A stretch of DNA of 64,000 nucleotides. Origin: Tricholoma matsutake. Taxonomy: Eukaryota; Basidiomycota; Agaricomycetes; Agaricales; Tricholomataceae. The stretch's first letter is position 1. Each line of letters begins with the position of its first letter. Of the stretch, positions 48,128 to 58,524 are shown one piece after another. Location of the stretch: NCBI GenBank assembly GCA_026075535.2, contig AP026540.1, positions 10,602,001 through 10,666,000 of the forward strand, read 5' to 3'. The translations under genes and the position numbers were made by a program. Under the pieces are notes generated by a model. It made no database searches, was not told the origin of the DNA, and saw only the letters and a program-made list of their open reading frames with translations.

Positions 48128-48821
48128 TGTTAAGGGCCAAGCCTCAACCACTCAATCTAGTTGATGTCATTTGATGAGGTGCTTCCTCGATGAGTCATTC
48201 GGCACTAGTCTTACTCGGAGCATCCAAGGTAAGGTAGATAGTGCACTCTAGCAGGCCTTCTGCATAGAGTCGTTCGGGTTCACGCACTAAGGGGCTTCCT
48301 TAGTGGTTTTGAGTAAGTTTATGAGTTTGCAAGTTAAGGCTGTAGATTGCCTAGATCTAAACTAAGGACATCCCTACTATGAGTTGCAGTACTTATACTA
48401 CAAGGGAGGTCCTTATCGTCCAATCGGAAAGATAGATGCATATCAAGTAAGAATAGAAACAATAGGCCTCATGCCTAGCATGAGGCATCCAATGTCACAG
48501 ATCCAATGTCAAGGATCCAATGTCAAGGACATGCTGCAGCGCAGCATGTCGATCTTGAGAGTCCGACATCACAGACCTCATGTCAAGGGGCTGTCGTATC
48601 ACAGCATGTGTGGGAATGGGTTCAGGTGCATGGAGTCACCATGTGTCAAGGGTGCCTTCCGCAGGAAGGGGATCGAATGCATGTTGTCGGCATGCATTGT
48701 GTGTGTGTCTGGTGTCAAGGACATGCTCTAAGCATGAATCAGGGAGTGCCTCCTGTCTGGAGGGGATTGTCGGGTACATCGGGTCAGTCGGGTCTCATGA
48801 GTTACAAGGAAAATTGTAACA
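48128..48821 (-). repeat. 5' LTR of gypsy element 3
   Basis: The 694 bp LTR partners 40833-41436. It carries an extra ~86 bp segment near 48495-48580 with two copies of atccaatgtcaagg and a catgctgcagcgcagcatg palindrome. Confidence 0.94.
48392..48397 (-). promoter_or_regulatory. TATA box in the 5' LTR of element 3
   Basis: TATAAG on the - strand is followed 33 bp later by the predicted transcript start word tagtttagatct. The same layout is present in the 3' LTR. Confidence 0.6.
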
Positions 48822-48826
48822 CCTAT

Positions 48827-49866
48827 CAAGTAAGTATCTTTCCATACCTTTTGTTCTGATGGTTGGGTACTGACATCTACATCCCCATTAGGGACTGGGC
48901 TGGCTTGTCTGGTATCTATGTGGAGTATTCAGCTTCCATTTGCCTGCAGACAAACCAGTGCTTACCCAAGACATTGGAGACATCAGGATGGTCAACCCAC
49001 ACCCTATTCTCCAGTAGGCCACATTGGTTCTCCACCATATAACTTTCAAGCTCTGTGTCTGGTTCCATCAGACTTTCCTCAACATCGGAGGTGCCATCGC
49101 TGATGCTAATAATGCTCCCAACATGATGGTGAATAGCAGGGCGAATGTCGGGGGATTTCTGGTTTGTGGACATTCTATTGTGCTGTGGATTTCCTGACTT
49201 GTAACCTACTTTATATATTGCAGGTTTCGTTAGTCTACCCGCGCGACCACCCACACAAAGTTGAAGATCCAGAATGCTAGCAATGTAATGTCTCCCTGTG
49301 CATTTACATTATTTGCATCCATTAGCTTCTGATACCATCAACTAACATTGTTCACCCAAGGTCCAGCCTAGAGCAATGAGAGTCGCCGCGTACTTTGAGC
49401 CCAAATCCAGTCTAGCAAAATGCATCCCCTGAACATGTTAATTGCATCCCTGGCTTTGTGCCCACTCCCTTACCCAACACCCAAGCTCCAGCCCCAAGCA
49501 ATGAGCACAATTTCCACCCATACGTTAAGTCTAGTCTATAGAAATTCATCGCCCTGAATGTGTTAATTGCATCCCTGTCTTTGCAGCACCTCCTGCTCCC
49601 AACACACAAGCTCTGGCCTTGAGCAATGAGCTGCCGCATACATTAAGTCCAGTCTACATGAAATGCGTCTGCGTTGATTGCATCCTGTCATTATTTCCAG
49701 GAACATTCAAGTTGTCCTCTGCACAAAATGTGGTCCTCAACTTCTAGTTTTTCTGACCCTTGCGCCAGAAGACTTATCTTGTGGTTCACCTCTGCAGCGC
49801 ATAGACTATACACAGATCTTATCCTTTGTTGAGTCCTTAAGAGTGTGTTGTTACCTACCAATCCTC
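48827..49866. other. Interval between element 3 and the next gene
   Basis: A 112-codon - strand reading (49254-48916) with a Glu/Asp-rich middle and a Val-rich end resembles part of a protein but has no recognised family or flanking exons. From 49340 to 49660 three loosely similar ~100 bp segments repeat ccaagcaatgagc, ttaagtccagtcta and gttaattgcatcc words. I saw no RNA gene or promoter element. Confidence 0.4.
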
Positions 49867-50787
49867 ATGGTGAAAACTTCAGTGTCTAAGAAATCCAAGC
49901 AAGGTGGTAAGGTGAAGTCGGCGTCAACCTCTCTTGCAAAGAAAGTGGGAGGTTAGTGTTTCACTATTTTGCATTGAGACGTTATCACTTACTGTGCTAC
50001 ACTTGACTAGGGACAGCAGCAAAAACCTTGGAGGCTCAGTTGAAGGAACTAAAGGGTGCAGTCGCCATTTTTCTCCTTCATACATTCCTGACACCATCAT
50101 CAGCTGAGAACAATGTCTTGCGCAAGGCTGCAGCTGCTAAAGAAAACACCGCGATGATGATACCATGGCCACCCAGAGGAAGCGGCATTGCCAGTAACGG
50201 ATTCAACTTACAAACTGCGATGCGCCTTGAGGATGATAGGATGATACTGATTTGTACACTGCCCTTCGCATAAGTTGATCCCTTGTGCGCATAGCCTTTC
50301 TGAGGATTAGTAGTGTTGTGTCCGGGACTTAACCGCCACAGCCGGGCTTGACTGTTCTGTTATGTGGCACCGCCAACCAAAGCTGGTCGTTGCCAAAATC
50401 ATTGCAATGGTATGTTCTTATCTGCTTTCTTACCTCATTCTTAGATGGATCTCCTAGGCTCAAGAGCACCACCACTACTTCAAGCATTTCCCGCATGGTT
50501 GGGTGGTTGAAGAATTTATTAAGTCCAGTCTGAAGAACAAGCATGCCTATGCCCGTAAACGCGGATATTTTGCTGTAATGACAAACTTGGATGATGTAGT
50601 GGATGAGGACGAGAAGGATAGGGACAACACAGAGGATACGGATGATGTGGAGGACAATGTGGGGGATGCAGGGGATGTGGAGGATGTGGAGGATGTGGAG
50701 GATGCGGAGGAAGACACAGAGGATGAAGGTGACAAGGGCAAGGGACTCGAAGAGGATAGGGGTAGCTCAGATATGGATGATGCTTGA
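49867..50787 (+). CDS. Conserved basidiomycete protein of unknown function, basic N-terminus and acidic tail
   Basis: The ATG at 49867 starts a Lys/Ser-rich segment (TSVSKKSKQGGKVKSASTS). An intron at 49952-50010 is supported by frame: the reading continues as TAAKTLEAQLKELKGAVA, a short coiled coil. Later segments are SGIASNGFNLQTAMRLEDD, VRDLTATAGL and PKLVVAKIIAM. Another intron (about 50411-50445) precedes the last exon, which reads GWVVEEFIKSSLKNKHAYARKRGYF. The C-terminus is an acidic repeat of VED units ending at TGA 50785-50787. This block order fits a family of lineage-specific mushroom proteins that I can recall but not name. At least one extra intron or frame change lies between 50220 and 50310, so intact status is uncertain. 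The charge pattern (basic head, acidic tail) hints at a nuclear protein but proves nothing. Confidence 0.5.
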
Positions 50788-50952
50788 AATGTGATCATGC
50801 TCTGTATGTATGGCCTGAATTTTGGCCAATAACAAATGATTTCCAATGGGGGGGACCACTACCCATAACAGTTGAAAAGTCACTGCTAGCAGTATGAAAC
50901 CTGTTGATAAAACTACTACATAAAGTGGATGAATTCTTCCACTCTCAAAGAA

Positions 50953-51293
50953 CCTGGAAAGTTGATGAAATTCAACCTGGGTAGAGGTTGTTATTCTCGC
51001 CCATATAAAGATGAAAACAACCCATGGGATGGTATGAATTAGGACAAATTCTGTGAGGAATTCATCCCTTTGACACCCTTAAATGGGGGGGGGGAATTCC
51101 TTCTTTCATTCCCCTTACAGTTGATGAAATTCAGCCCATGTAGAGGAGTGTTATTTTTGCCCATATAAAGATGAAAACCATCCCATGGGATGAATTTGGT
51201 GTAGGATGAACTGGGGACAAAATTCAGGAGGTTTTCATCCCATTGACTCATCCCTTGCATATAGAAAAAAACCTCCTTTTTCACTCCTCTTAG
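50953..51293. repeat. Diverged tandem duplication of ~170 bp
   Basis: Two copies (about 50953-51115 and 51119-51293) share gttgatgaaattcaac, gcccatataaagatgaaaac and a cccatgggatg block. A G10 run lies between them. This is probably a transposon remnant. Confidence 0.7.
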
Positions 51294-52435
51294 GGGTAGA
51301 TTTTCAGTCCAACTCCTGATGAAACTTATTCCATCCTGGGGTTTATCAATACATGAAAACTATACCATAAATATATCAATTTACACTATTTAAAGGTGTG
51401 AAATGTGGGATGGGTTTCCTACTCTGCATGCCCCATAGTGGTCAGTGCATGCAGCCTTTGCTACCGAGGCCCTGCTAACGCTGAGCGCTGAATGTTGAAC
51501 GATGGTCGACAGGTAAAGGTATGACGCCCAACCGCGCACCGCTGCGGCGACAGCCCAATCAGGGAATGGATCTAGAACAGTATTGCATCTTGTAGTGCGA
51601 AGTATTTTTGAACAATGATAAGAACAATGATAAATTTATCTTATTAAAGAAACGAGTGTTACCATCTGCTTCAGTATATAATATATATTCATCAGTTTGT
51701 GGTGAGGCCCCCAGGAGCAAAACTTGAACCGACGGTGATCATTTTTGTCGACAACCTGATCCCACATGCCGCCCCCAAGTCCCTGATTAGGTATTAGTAT
51801 AGCTGACGATCGCGCTCCCCTTTAGGCCGCTTGGGTATTCGAGAGGGACAGCATACACTGGTCTTTATCCCCCTGCGGCTTTCGCTAACTTGGTTTGATC
51901 ATTATGATAGTCTTTGCGTATTCTTCCTTTAAGTCGTCGAAAGCAGTGAACGTTGCGATAGAATGTAGCCTCCATCTCCCAGAGTGCCCTCCAAGTCATC
52001 ATTTCTTCCTGTCTCTATGCTTCTTGTGCCACATATTATTTGCACCTAAATTCATGGTTCATCAATGATATGCCTCCATCGGATCAAACGAGTCGACACT
52101 GTGACATTGTATGATCTGTATCCCACCTGGGTCTGTTCCAATATTTTGAATCTCACCATTACCGTTCTTATGCCCTTTACTTGTGCACCTCAAGGCCACA
52201 ATTTTGTATGCTGAGATCGCCGTTCACACGGATATACATACCACCTACCTATCCTTTGGCATCTAATGTCGTCTTTTTGATTTGCGCATGTTCGTCCGGA
52301 CTACCATGCGAATTCCATCGTGAAGTTGCCATTATACCTGCATGGCTCGCGCTTTGAGGTTGGAGGCGTTCATTGCCTCCGGTTGTCCTTTCATGCGTCA
52401 TATCCCTTGGACATTGCCGCCAAGGCTTCTAGAGA
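51294..52435. other. No feature recognised
   Basis: This is low-complexity-free DNA with no ORF over 60 codons that shows family features, no tRNA-like fold and no repeat end that I can define. It is the left flank of the hAT insertion. Confidence 0.5.
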
Positions 52436-52443
52436 CCAGTCCC

Positions 52444-54146
52444 TAGGGCTACACACCGTGACCGTACAGTACGGCATAGACGGACCCGTAGTACGGTCGC
52501 CGTACCCGTACCGTTGCAGCTCTTTGCAACTATGTAAACGGACGGTGGATGGGACGGTCAGTACCCGTCCAATGCCGTCCAAGGTACGGCCGTCAACGGG
52601 ATTAGACGGCATTGGACGGGAATCTCCGAGCAAACTTTAATTTTTTTCCTATCAACATGCCACAGACTAGATGATCGAACAACACACAACTCGCACTGTT
52701 GCCATTGAACACCATGCAAACCACATACTAGCCGTACCGCTGTCCCACTTTGAAATATATCTTGTTCTTTCAGATTTCCTTCAGTGTCCCTTCATTTTCT
52801 TGAGCCCTGATTTTATTCGGTGACGATGTCAAGCCTGGGATAGTACTCACGCTAGGCTGGCCGTCGACGACTCAAGAAATGTACGTGGAGTACATTTTAA
52901 TCACATTTCAATGCAATAGTGTCAATAACCATGGTTTTGTCTTTATCATTGATCTCCGAGATGCGAAACCAACACAGGGGCATCCACGGTAATTGGAAAA
53001 AAAATCAAGACAGGCTCACAGTGTCGCCGAGGAAAATTTTCATCATGAGGTCGAGACAAGATAAAATGCTCATGGAAACAACTTGAAGCTCAGAACTGTC
53101 GTCTCAGTATGGCAGATCAGCCTGTGCAATATCTCGAGGACTACAAGACGACATCAAAACTATTCTTTGCAATCTTCCAGATTCAGTTTCGCTGAATATC
53201 AAAGCGGGACTCACAGATGCCCACTGCAAACTCAGTGATTACTACTACCAGTACGACGCATCTCCCTTCTATACATGGGCTGCATGTATGTGCCTAATTG
53301 TCTGTGCGATCATTCACTTAATGAGTGAATGATAACAGTGCTTGATCCTCGGATATCATACGAGGGCATGAAGATAGATTATGCCGATGACCCGATGCTT
53401 GCCGAGCACCTCGAACAATCAAAATCAAACTTCTTCAACTACTTCCATGAAAATTATGCACATGCGGTCGTCTCTACACCGTCATCAGTGAATTCTCCGA
53501 GTCCATCTGTTCAAACCGAACCTATTATGGGTTCCCCTCAGAAATCCTTCATGGCTCGATATCGCAGGAAAGAGAAGCCATCCGTCAATGAGCTCGAAGA
53601 ATATTTCAAACTTCCTGCTGAAGATTTCGATGCGTGCAATCCAATTCACTGGTGGATGGGTCGACGAGCTCAGTTCCCAAACTTGTTTCGCCTTGCTCGT
53701 GACATTTTATGTATACCTGGTGAGTCATTCTAGCATATTTACAAAATTTTAATGCATCATCTTCACATCTAAGTTCTGCTGTTGCCGTCGAGCGGGTCTT
53801 CTCAGGTGGTCGGGACACCATTTCTCTTCGCCGCGCAAGCCTTAATGCTGATACCATCCATATTTTAATGCTTGTTAAGAAGCGCTTACATCTGGCTCGC
53901 GCAAAGGCTACTGCAGCCCTACATTGTTGAATACGTAGATAGTCAATCCTATATGTCTATTTTTGTCTTCTTTATTGCATCCCGTCTACCGTACATGACC
54001 TTCCAAACGGCCGTATCCGTACCCGTCCCGTAGCCGTTGGAGTTCTACTTACCAAACTATATGGACGGTGGACGGTTGAGCCGTACCCGTCTGATGCCCG
54101 TCGATTGTACGGCCGTACCCGTCAGACGGTACGGTGTGCAGCCCTA
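52444..54146 (+). mobile_element. Internally deleted hAT-superfamily DNA transposon
   Basis: A 1703 bp element is bounded by terminal inverted repeats tagggctacacaccgt and tagggctgcacaccgt (complement of the right end). The 8 bp target duplication ccagtccc is at 52436-52443 and 54147-54154. The outer ~200 bp on each side carry many ccgtaccgt, acggacgg and cccgtacc words, the subterminal repeats bound by hAT transposases. CpG is abundant, unlike in the gypsy relics. The interior holds only the C-terminal end of a transposase, so it depends on another copy. Confidence 0.95.
53111..53930 (+). pseudogene. C-terminal part of hAT transposase (dimerisation domain)
   Basis: A reading near 53190-53285 (DAHCKLSDYYYQYDASPFYTWA) is spliced over the intron 53286-53338. 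It continues as LDPRISYEGMKIDYADD and SKSNFFNYFHENY. The hAT dimerisation region follows, with NPIHWWMGRRAQFPNLFRLARDIL (C-terminal third). After another intron-like gap (53721-53770) comes VAVERVFSGGRDTISLRRASL, ending at TGA 53928-53930. The catalytic DDE and BED zinc-finger regions are absent, so this cannot transpose itself. The second junction does not keep frame cleanly in my splice attempt, suggesting a small indel. Confidence 0.82.
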
Positions 54147-54154
54147 CCAGTCCC

Positions 54155-54641
54155 CGTCAAGTCGTGATCACACATTTTTCCCCTTGTTGCCTTGACCTGC
54201 ACACATTAAGTCAGTCCGGCGAAAGCTTGGCTTCGTGATCTGACTTTGATCACGCCAGTCTTGCCTTGGGAGGATCGCTCTGTATCTGAAGTAACTCGTC
54301 GATTATCATCTATCAGATATTCAGGGCCGCGCTAACCATGTTACCCATCTCGACTGCCAGCCATCCTGGATATCGGCTCACCCAGGAATGATCCTGCTTC
54401 ATCCTTCCCGGAATGTTCTGGTTTCTGTAACTTGGATACAATTGATGGCGTCCTCTCTTCACAAAACGTGTGTAGTGTGCAAGGGCTTGTGCAACAGGCT
54501 TGTGCTGTGAACGTCTCACGACTGATCAAAGATTGTCGTTTCTTTACACACATGTTTTTCTCTTACTATACATATCGTACTGAGCATTCTGATCATGCGC
54601 ATGGGGATAATTACTTCAAACTATCATTACCAAAATTCATA
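54155..54641. other. Boundary between repeat-rich and gene-rich DNA
   Basis: There is no supported gene here. The interval separates the hAT element from the 3' end of the RidA-like gene. Short opposing ORFs share the same bases and lack family features. Confidence 0.5.
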
Positions 54642-55304
54642 TCAGCGGCCAGCAGGCGAAAAAAATGAGGTATTTACACACCTGGCAATGCATTCAATCT
54701 CCACAAGTACTTCTTTAGGTAGTGTCGCGACCGCTACAGTCGTTCTGGCAGGCCTGTGCTCTCCAAAGAAGTTCGCATAGATCTCATTCACAGTGGCGAA
54801 ATCTCCCATCGACTTCAGGTATATCTAGCAACGGTACAGTCACATTTAGATCATGCATCGAGACGGTAATATCGTGGCAGAGATCGCTTACATTCGTTTT
54901 AACAATCTTCCCCAATTCCGAACCACCCGCTTCTACGACGCCTTTGAGGTTCTTGAGTACTTGCTTAGCCTGTTCTTCAACACCACCACTGACGATCTCC
55001 GTCGAACCCGGCTCAATGGGCATGCAGCCCGAACAGAAGAGGAGGCTGTCAACTTTTATCCCCTGCGAGTAGGGTCCAACTGCAGCTGAGGAGTCTGTAA
55101 ATACATTTTCAGCAATCCTCCTACGAGATTTTCTGCGAAAAATGTACTGGTTGTAGAGACGACCGTAAGAGATTCGTGGGTTTTCGTTGTTGACATTGCT
55201 AGGCGTGTGGTATGGAATAAAGCGACGGAAGGAAGTGTTCTGGGGATTGTTGCAGTTTTCAACGCCAAGATGGTCCGGTTGTTAAATACAGTTCGGCGGA
55301 GCAT
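54642..55304 (-). CDS. Mitochondrial RidA/YjgF (Mmf1-like) enamine/imine deaminase
   Basis: Exons on the - strand are 55148-55304, 54892-55094 and 54642-54824, with introns of 53 and 67 bp and GT/AG ends. The spliced frame gives about 180 residues. An Arg/Thr/Ser-rich N-terminus ([15 protein letters not shown]) looks like a mitochondrial presequence. The RidA core is clear: [69 protein letters not shown], and [28 protein letters not shown]. It has the family Arg that binds substrate carboxylate (HRPAR) and the Glu in VEIE. RidA hydrolyses reactive 2-aminoacrylate and related enamines, protecting PLP enzymes. Splicing of a further short 3' exon at the GTGTGTAAAT donor after IECIAR is possible, so the last residues are uncertain. 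No disabling mutation was found. Confidence 0.92.
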
Positions 55305-55914
55305 TTCAAGATGCGTAGATTACAAAAGATCTATCAGTTCATATAACGACGAGCAAGGTATAACAAATTCCAGATAAGTTCCTAACGACGCTGCTCCGTA
55401 CGTTCCGTCGTATACTTATTACGTTCCGTCGTCGATAAGCCATCTAACATGAGCATCATACCACACAACGTCGAACGGCATATTATGTCACAGCACGACT
55501 AGAGGCAGAAGGGGCAGAGGAATCTTTTTCTAAACTATCGAGTCCGAGTGCCACGGGAACACTATGACTACAATTATAATGAGGCAATGTCCGATCGTAT
55601 GTGTTGTGCTGTAGAGTAATTACTAAAAGCCATTATAGAAAGAACATATCGTGATTTGAGAAAAAGCAAAGTAGGGGAAAGGTAAGCAGAGTGTAGATCG
55701 AAAACTAAAAGCAAATATTGCAATGCGAGCATAAGAGATAGAATGTAGTGCTTGACAATGTTTGGAGGCGTGAGTAAGGGCGAACGAAGGCGATAATGCA
55801 TGATACTAATCGTGGATGTTTGATGAAGACGATGGAGAGAAGCGGTACAAGCGTGAGCATCATCGACGGAGTAAGATAATCGAAAGACAGATGAAGCTAG
55901 GTCTTGGATTTCCT
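55305..55914. promoter_or_regulatory. Intergenic region: RidA promoter side and G-alpha 3' side
   Basis: About 610 bp separate the RidA-like start codon from the upstream G-alpha stop; both genes run on the - strand. At about 55397-55431 the word acgttccgtcgt occurs twice within 35 bp, about 100 bp upstream of the RidA start. This could be a paired activator site. No canonical TATA or polyadenylation signal is claimed. Confidence 0.4.
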
Positions 55915-58524
55915 TTACATGAGCTTCATGTTTCGGAGGTTGGTTTTGATTAGAATGTCTCGGACTGGTAAGAAATTATCAGGAGCAGAAAGGTAGGGTG
56001 TAACACTTCATACATACCACTTTGTATGATCATGGCTGTTCGTCTCGTATCTGTGACCGCTGTCAGATGAACTATTACAAATGTTAGCACTTATACGGAT
56101 TTAGGCAATAGAGAGATACACACTGTAAAGTTCGCGATCTTTGTTAGGCGTGTACGAATGATGAAGGGCACCAAATTTATTCCGGAAATCTGTCGTCGTG
56201 TACATGAAAACTATTATTGGATCAAATATGATAAGCACCTACATTTTGAAACGGAGTTATAGTCATTTGGCCTATCACCGTATGACATCATGTGTTTACT
56301 CAACCTTACCCCCGCCGCCAATTTGGCCTATAGGAGTAAGACGGTAAGACGAACGAAATGAACAAGTCAGGTGGTCGGGTGTAAGTTACCTGCAGAAGGT
56401 CGCACTTGTTCAAAAACAGCACAATGTTCACGTTGGCAAGGAGTTTGTTGGACACGACCCCTGTCCATAGGATCAGCGAGTCCTCGAGTCTGTTCACCAT
56501 CGGGTCCTGTATCAAAACAAGTTTGAGTGACGGGAAGCACACGAAGTATCTTGATGCGGATTACCTCAGTCAGAACCTAATACACCAGAAGCAGATGAGG
56601 AACGCATCCGTGACAGTCTGATAGAATGAACCTAACCTGATCAAATGCTGAGATGGGTGCAAGGAAGATGATTGCTGTTACTAAATACAAAAGAGCCTCC
56701 GTCAGTAAAAAACACATCTAAAGAAAGCTTTTAATGCTATCACTGAAAAAACCCACCATCTTCAAAATATGGTGCCCAAGCTTGTCGCTGATTTCTAGCG
56801 CCGCCAACGTCGTATATTCTCCATTCCACGCCGCGATTGCTACCAGATGTGACCAAGAATGTGTGTTCGATAACACCCGTTGTTTTGAGTCGTGCCTTTA
56901 GAACATCCGCTGGAACATTGAGATTATTAAAGACGTAACAAAATTGCAGAGATAATACGAACCATCCGTAGGGATGTATTTCTTGGCTGTGATCCTGGGT
57001 ATCTCATTGAGATAACTGTGTAACCTCAATCAGCATACATGTCAAAAGCCAAAACAGGATGGGCGCCTGATACTCACAACCCACTGCTCTCCTCCAGTCG
57101 TATTCTCTTCTCGCGCAGTCGTTGCCTGACCTGAGGGTCTCGCCATAGTTCCGACATTGCGGGGGCGCATGCATTTAGAGTATGCACAGGGTCATCTGGA
57201 TCTTCCCACCAACCTTCGATTTCCCCTGAATGGGCGCTCTTCGGACTCTTCGACTTTCCACCAAGAGCAAACGCCTTTTTCCAGTTGGTCGACGCACGCA
57301 CAGAGGGCTCTCTGCCGCCAGATTTAGAGCTACTAGGACTGGGCGAAGAGGAATGATTCGAGGCGGAGCCGTTGCCATTCAGGGGAGACACCGGGGAGCC
57401 ATGTGATTGACTTTTCTGAGGGATATAGATCGTTGGGGAAGGCCTTCGGCCAGAGTTTACGGCTGTTTTGCCGTTCGGAGTAGTCGGAGAGCCTGGCCCA
57501 TGTTGCATGTTAAAAGGACTGTGAGAATCCCATCTGGGATAAGATGACGATGAGGGGAGATGTGTAGGTTCGTCTTCATCTGGAGAAGAAAGCAGGCGAG
57601 CTAGACGATCTTCCAAGTCGAGCAGCGGCTCAAGACGAGCCCTATATGATTCATAATTCGAGACCCTAGTACCACTGATGGCGGAGGGAGGTCGACCACT
57701 TGAAGTAATGATAACGGATGCTGTTTCTGTCCAATCAGCGTCATCGTGGTCATCGATAGTATCAGGTTCAGGTAATAAGGCATCTAGAATTCTGCATAAA
57801 GTTTTAGTAAGTCTTAAGAATTGCAAGGATCAAGAGGAAAAATACCTTGTAATAGATCGCACTAGATTCAGATAGATTACTGCCCGCCAAGCAATACGTT
57901 CAGCATGAAACGCAGATGGCGAGTGCAAGAGTTGAAATTCTGAAGGATATTAAATGTTAGTCCCGTGATCTCCACAAAGTTGTAACAGAAAGCACGAGAC
58001 GATGTCAAAAAAAAGTGGGTGGGTAGACTTGGGCCTTGTGTTTAGAAAATATTTCACGTGCTTCGACGCGATGACTCGCATACATAAAGGACACGCGTGA
58101 GATCTTGGAGATGTAGCGTGAGTAGAATGGAAAAAGCAAATGGAATGCTACTAACTCACCATGATAGTTCTCACTTGGGCGGACCGCCACCCTCCCTTCC
58201 CATGCAAAAGCAAAATATGCGCAGGATAATTGCAACGATACAAGAAGCGAAATTAACAGCGAAATAACAATACTCACGTTTCAAAGTTGTGCTTTTACCA
58301 GATTCTGACTGACCAAGAAGTAACACGTTGACCTCAGCCTTGGACTTCTTTCTTTCTTGCCTGATCATTTCGTCAATGCCTTCGCTGACCTTCTTTGCCT
58401 CCGTCTCGGCCTTGAGTCGCATTTCACGCTGAACAGGAGATTCATTGGGTGGTGGAAGAAGAGCGGCAGCAAGGGGATCAGAAAGAGATCGGCGGCGGGC
58501 AGGTCCAGACTTTACTTTTGCCAT
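55915..58524 (-). CDS. Noncanonical large G-protein alpha subunit with Ala at the catalytic Gln
   Basis: Twelve exons on the - strand: 58278-58524, 57846-57939, 57078-57791, 56963-57015, 56757-56909, 56637-56680, 56565-56576, 56390-56506, 56243-56327, 56124-56189, 56018-56071, 55915-55964. The frame is kept throughout, giving 562 residues. Motifs in order: P-loop GQSESGKS (71-78); switch I LKARLKTTG with the catalytic Arg (376); switch II DVGGA (403-407), where canonical subunits have DVGGQ; guanine specificity NKCD (472-475); and TAVTDT (532-537) in place of TCATDT. The N-terminus MAKVKSG lacks the Gly2 needed for myristoylation. Between P-loop and switch I there are about 300 residues, roughly 165 more than usual. 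The excess includes a Ser/Pro-rich, probably disordered segment with basic patches. The C-terminus ends NLRNMKLM. The protein should bind GTP at the inner membrane or cytosol, but its GTPase would be slow. One exon is only 12 nt. The first intron (57940-58277, 338 bp) may hide an optional 36-nt exon (58160-58195). Confidence 0.93.

Larger units (their letters stand above)
40833..48821 (-). mobile_element. Ty3/gypsy chromovirus element 3, full length, inactive
   Basis: A 7989 bp element lies on the - strand. Its LTRs are at 48128-48821 (5') and 40833-41436 (3'), and the target duplication cctat is at 40828-40832 and 48822-48826. Internal order: primer site, gag, a -1 frameshift signal, pol (PR-RT-RH-IN-chromodomain), an extra ORF, a 27 bp repeat tract, polypurine tract, 3' LTR. 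The 5' LTR is about 90 bp longer. The element sits about 250 bp after the KOW-like gene's stop. Confidence 0.96.

Noticed and set aside
50547..50846. 99-codon Ser-rich - strand ORF
   Set aside because: It is antisense to the acidic VED repeat tail of the + strand gene.
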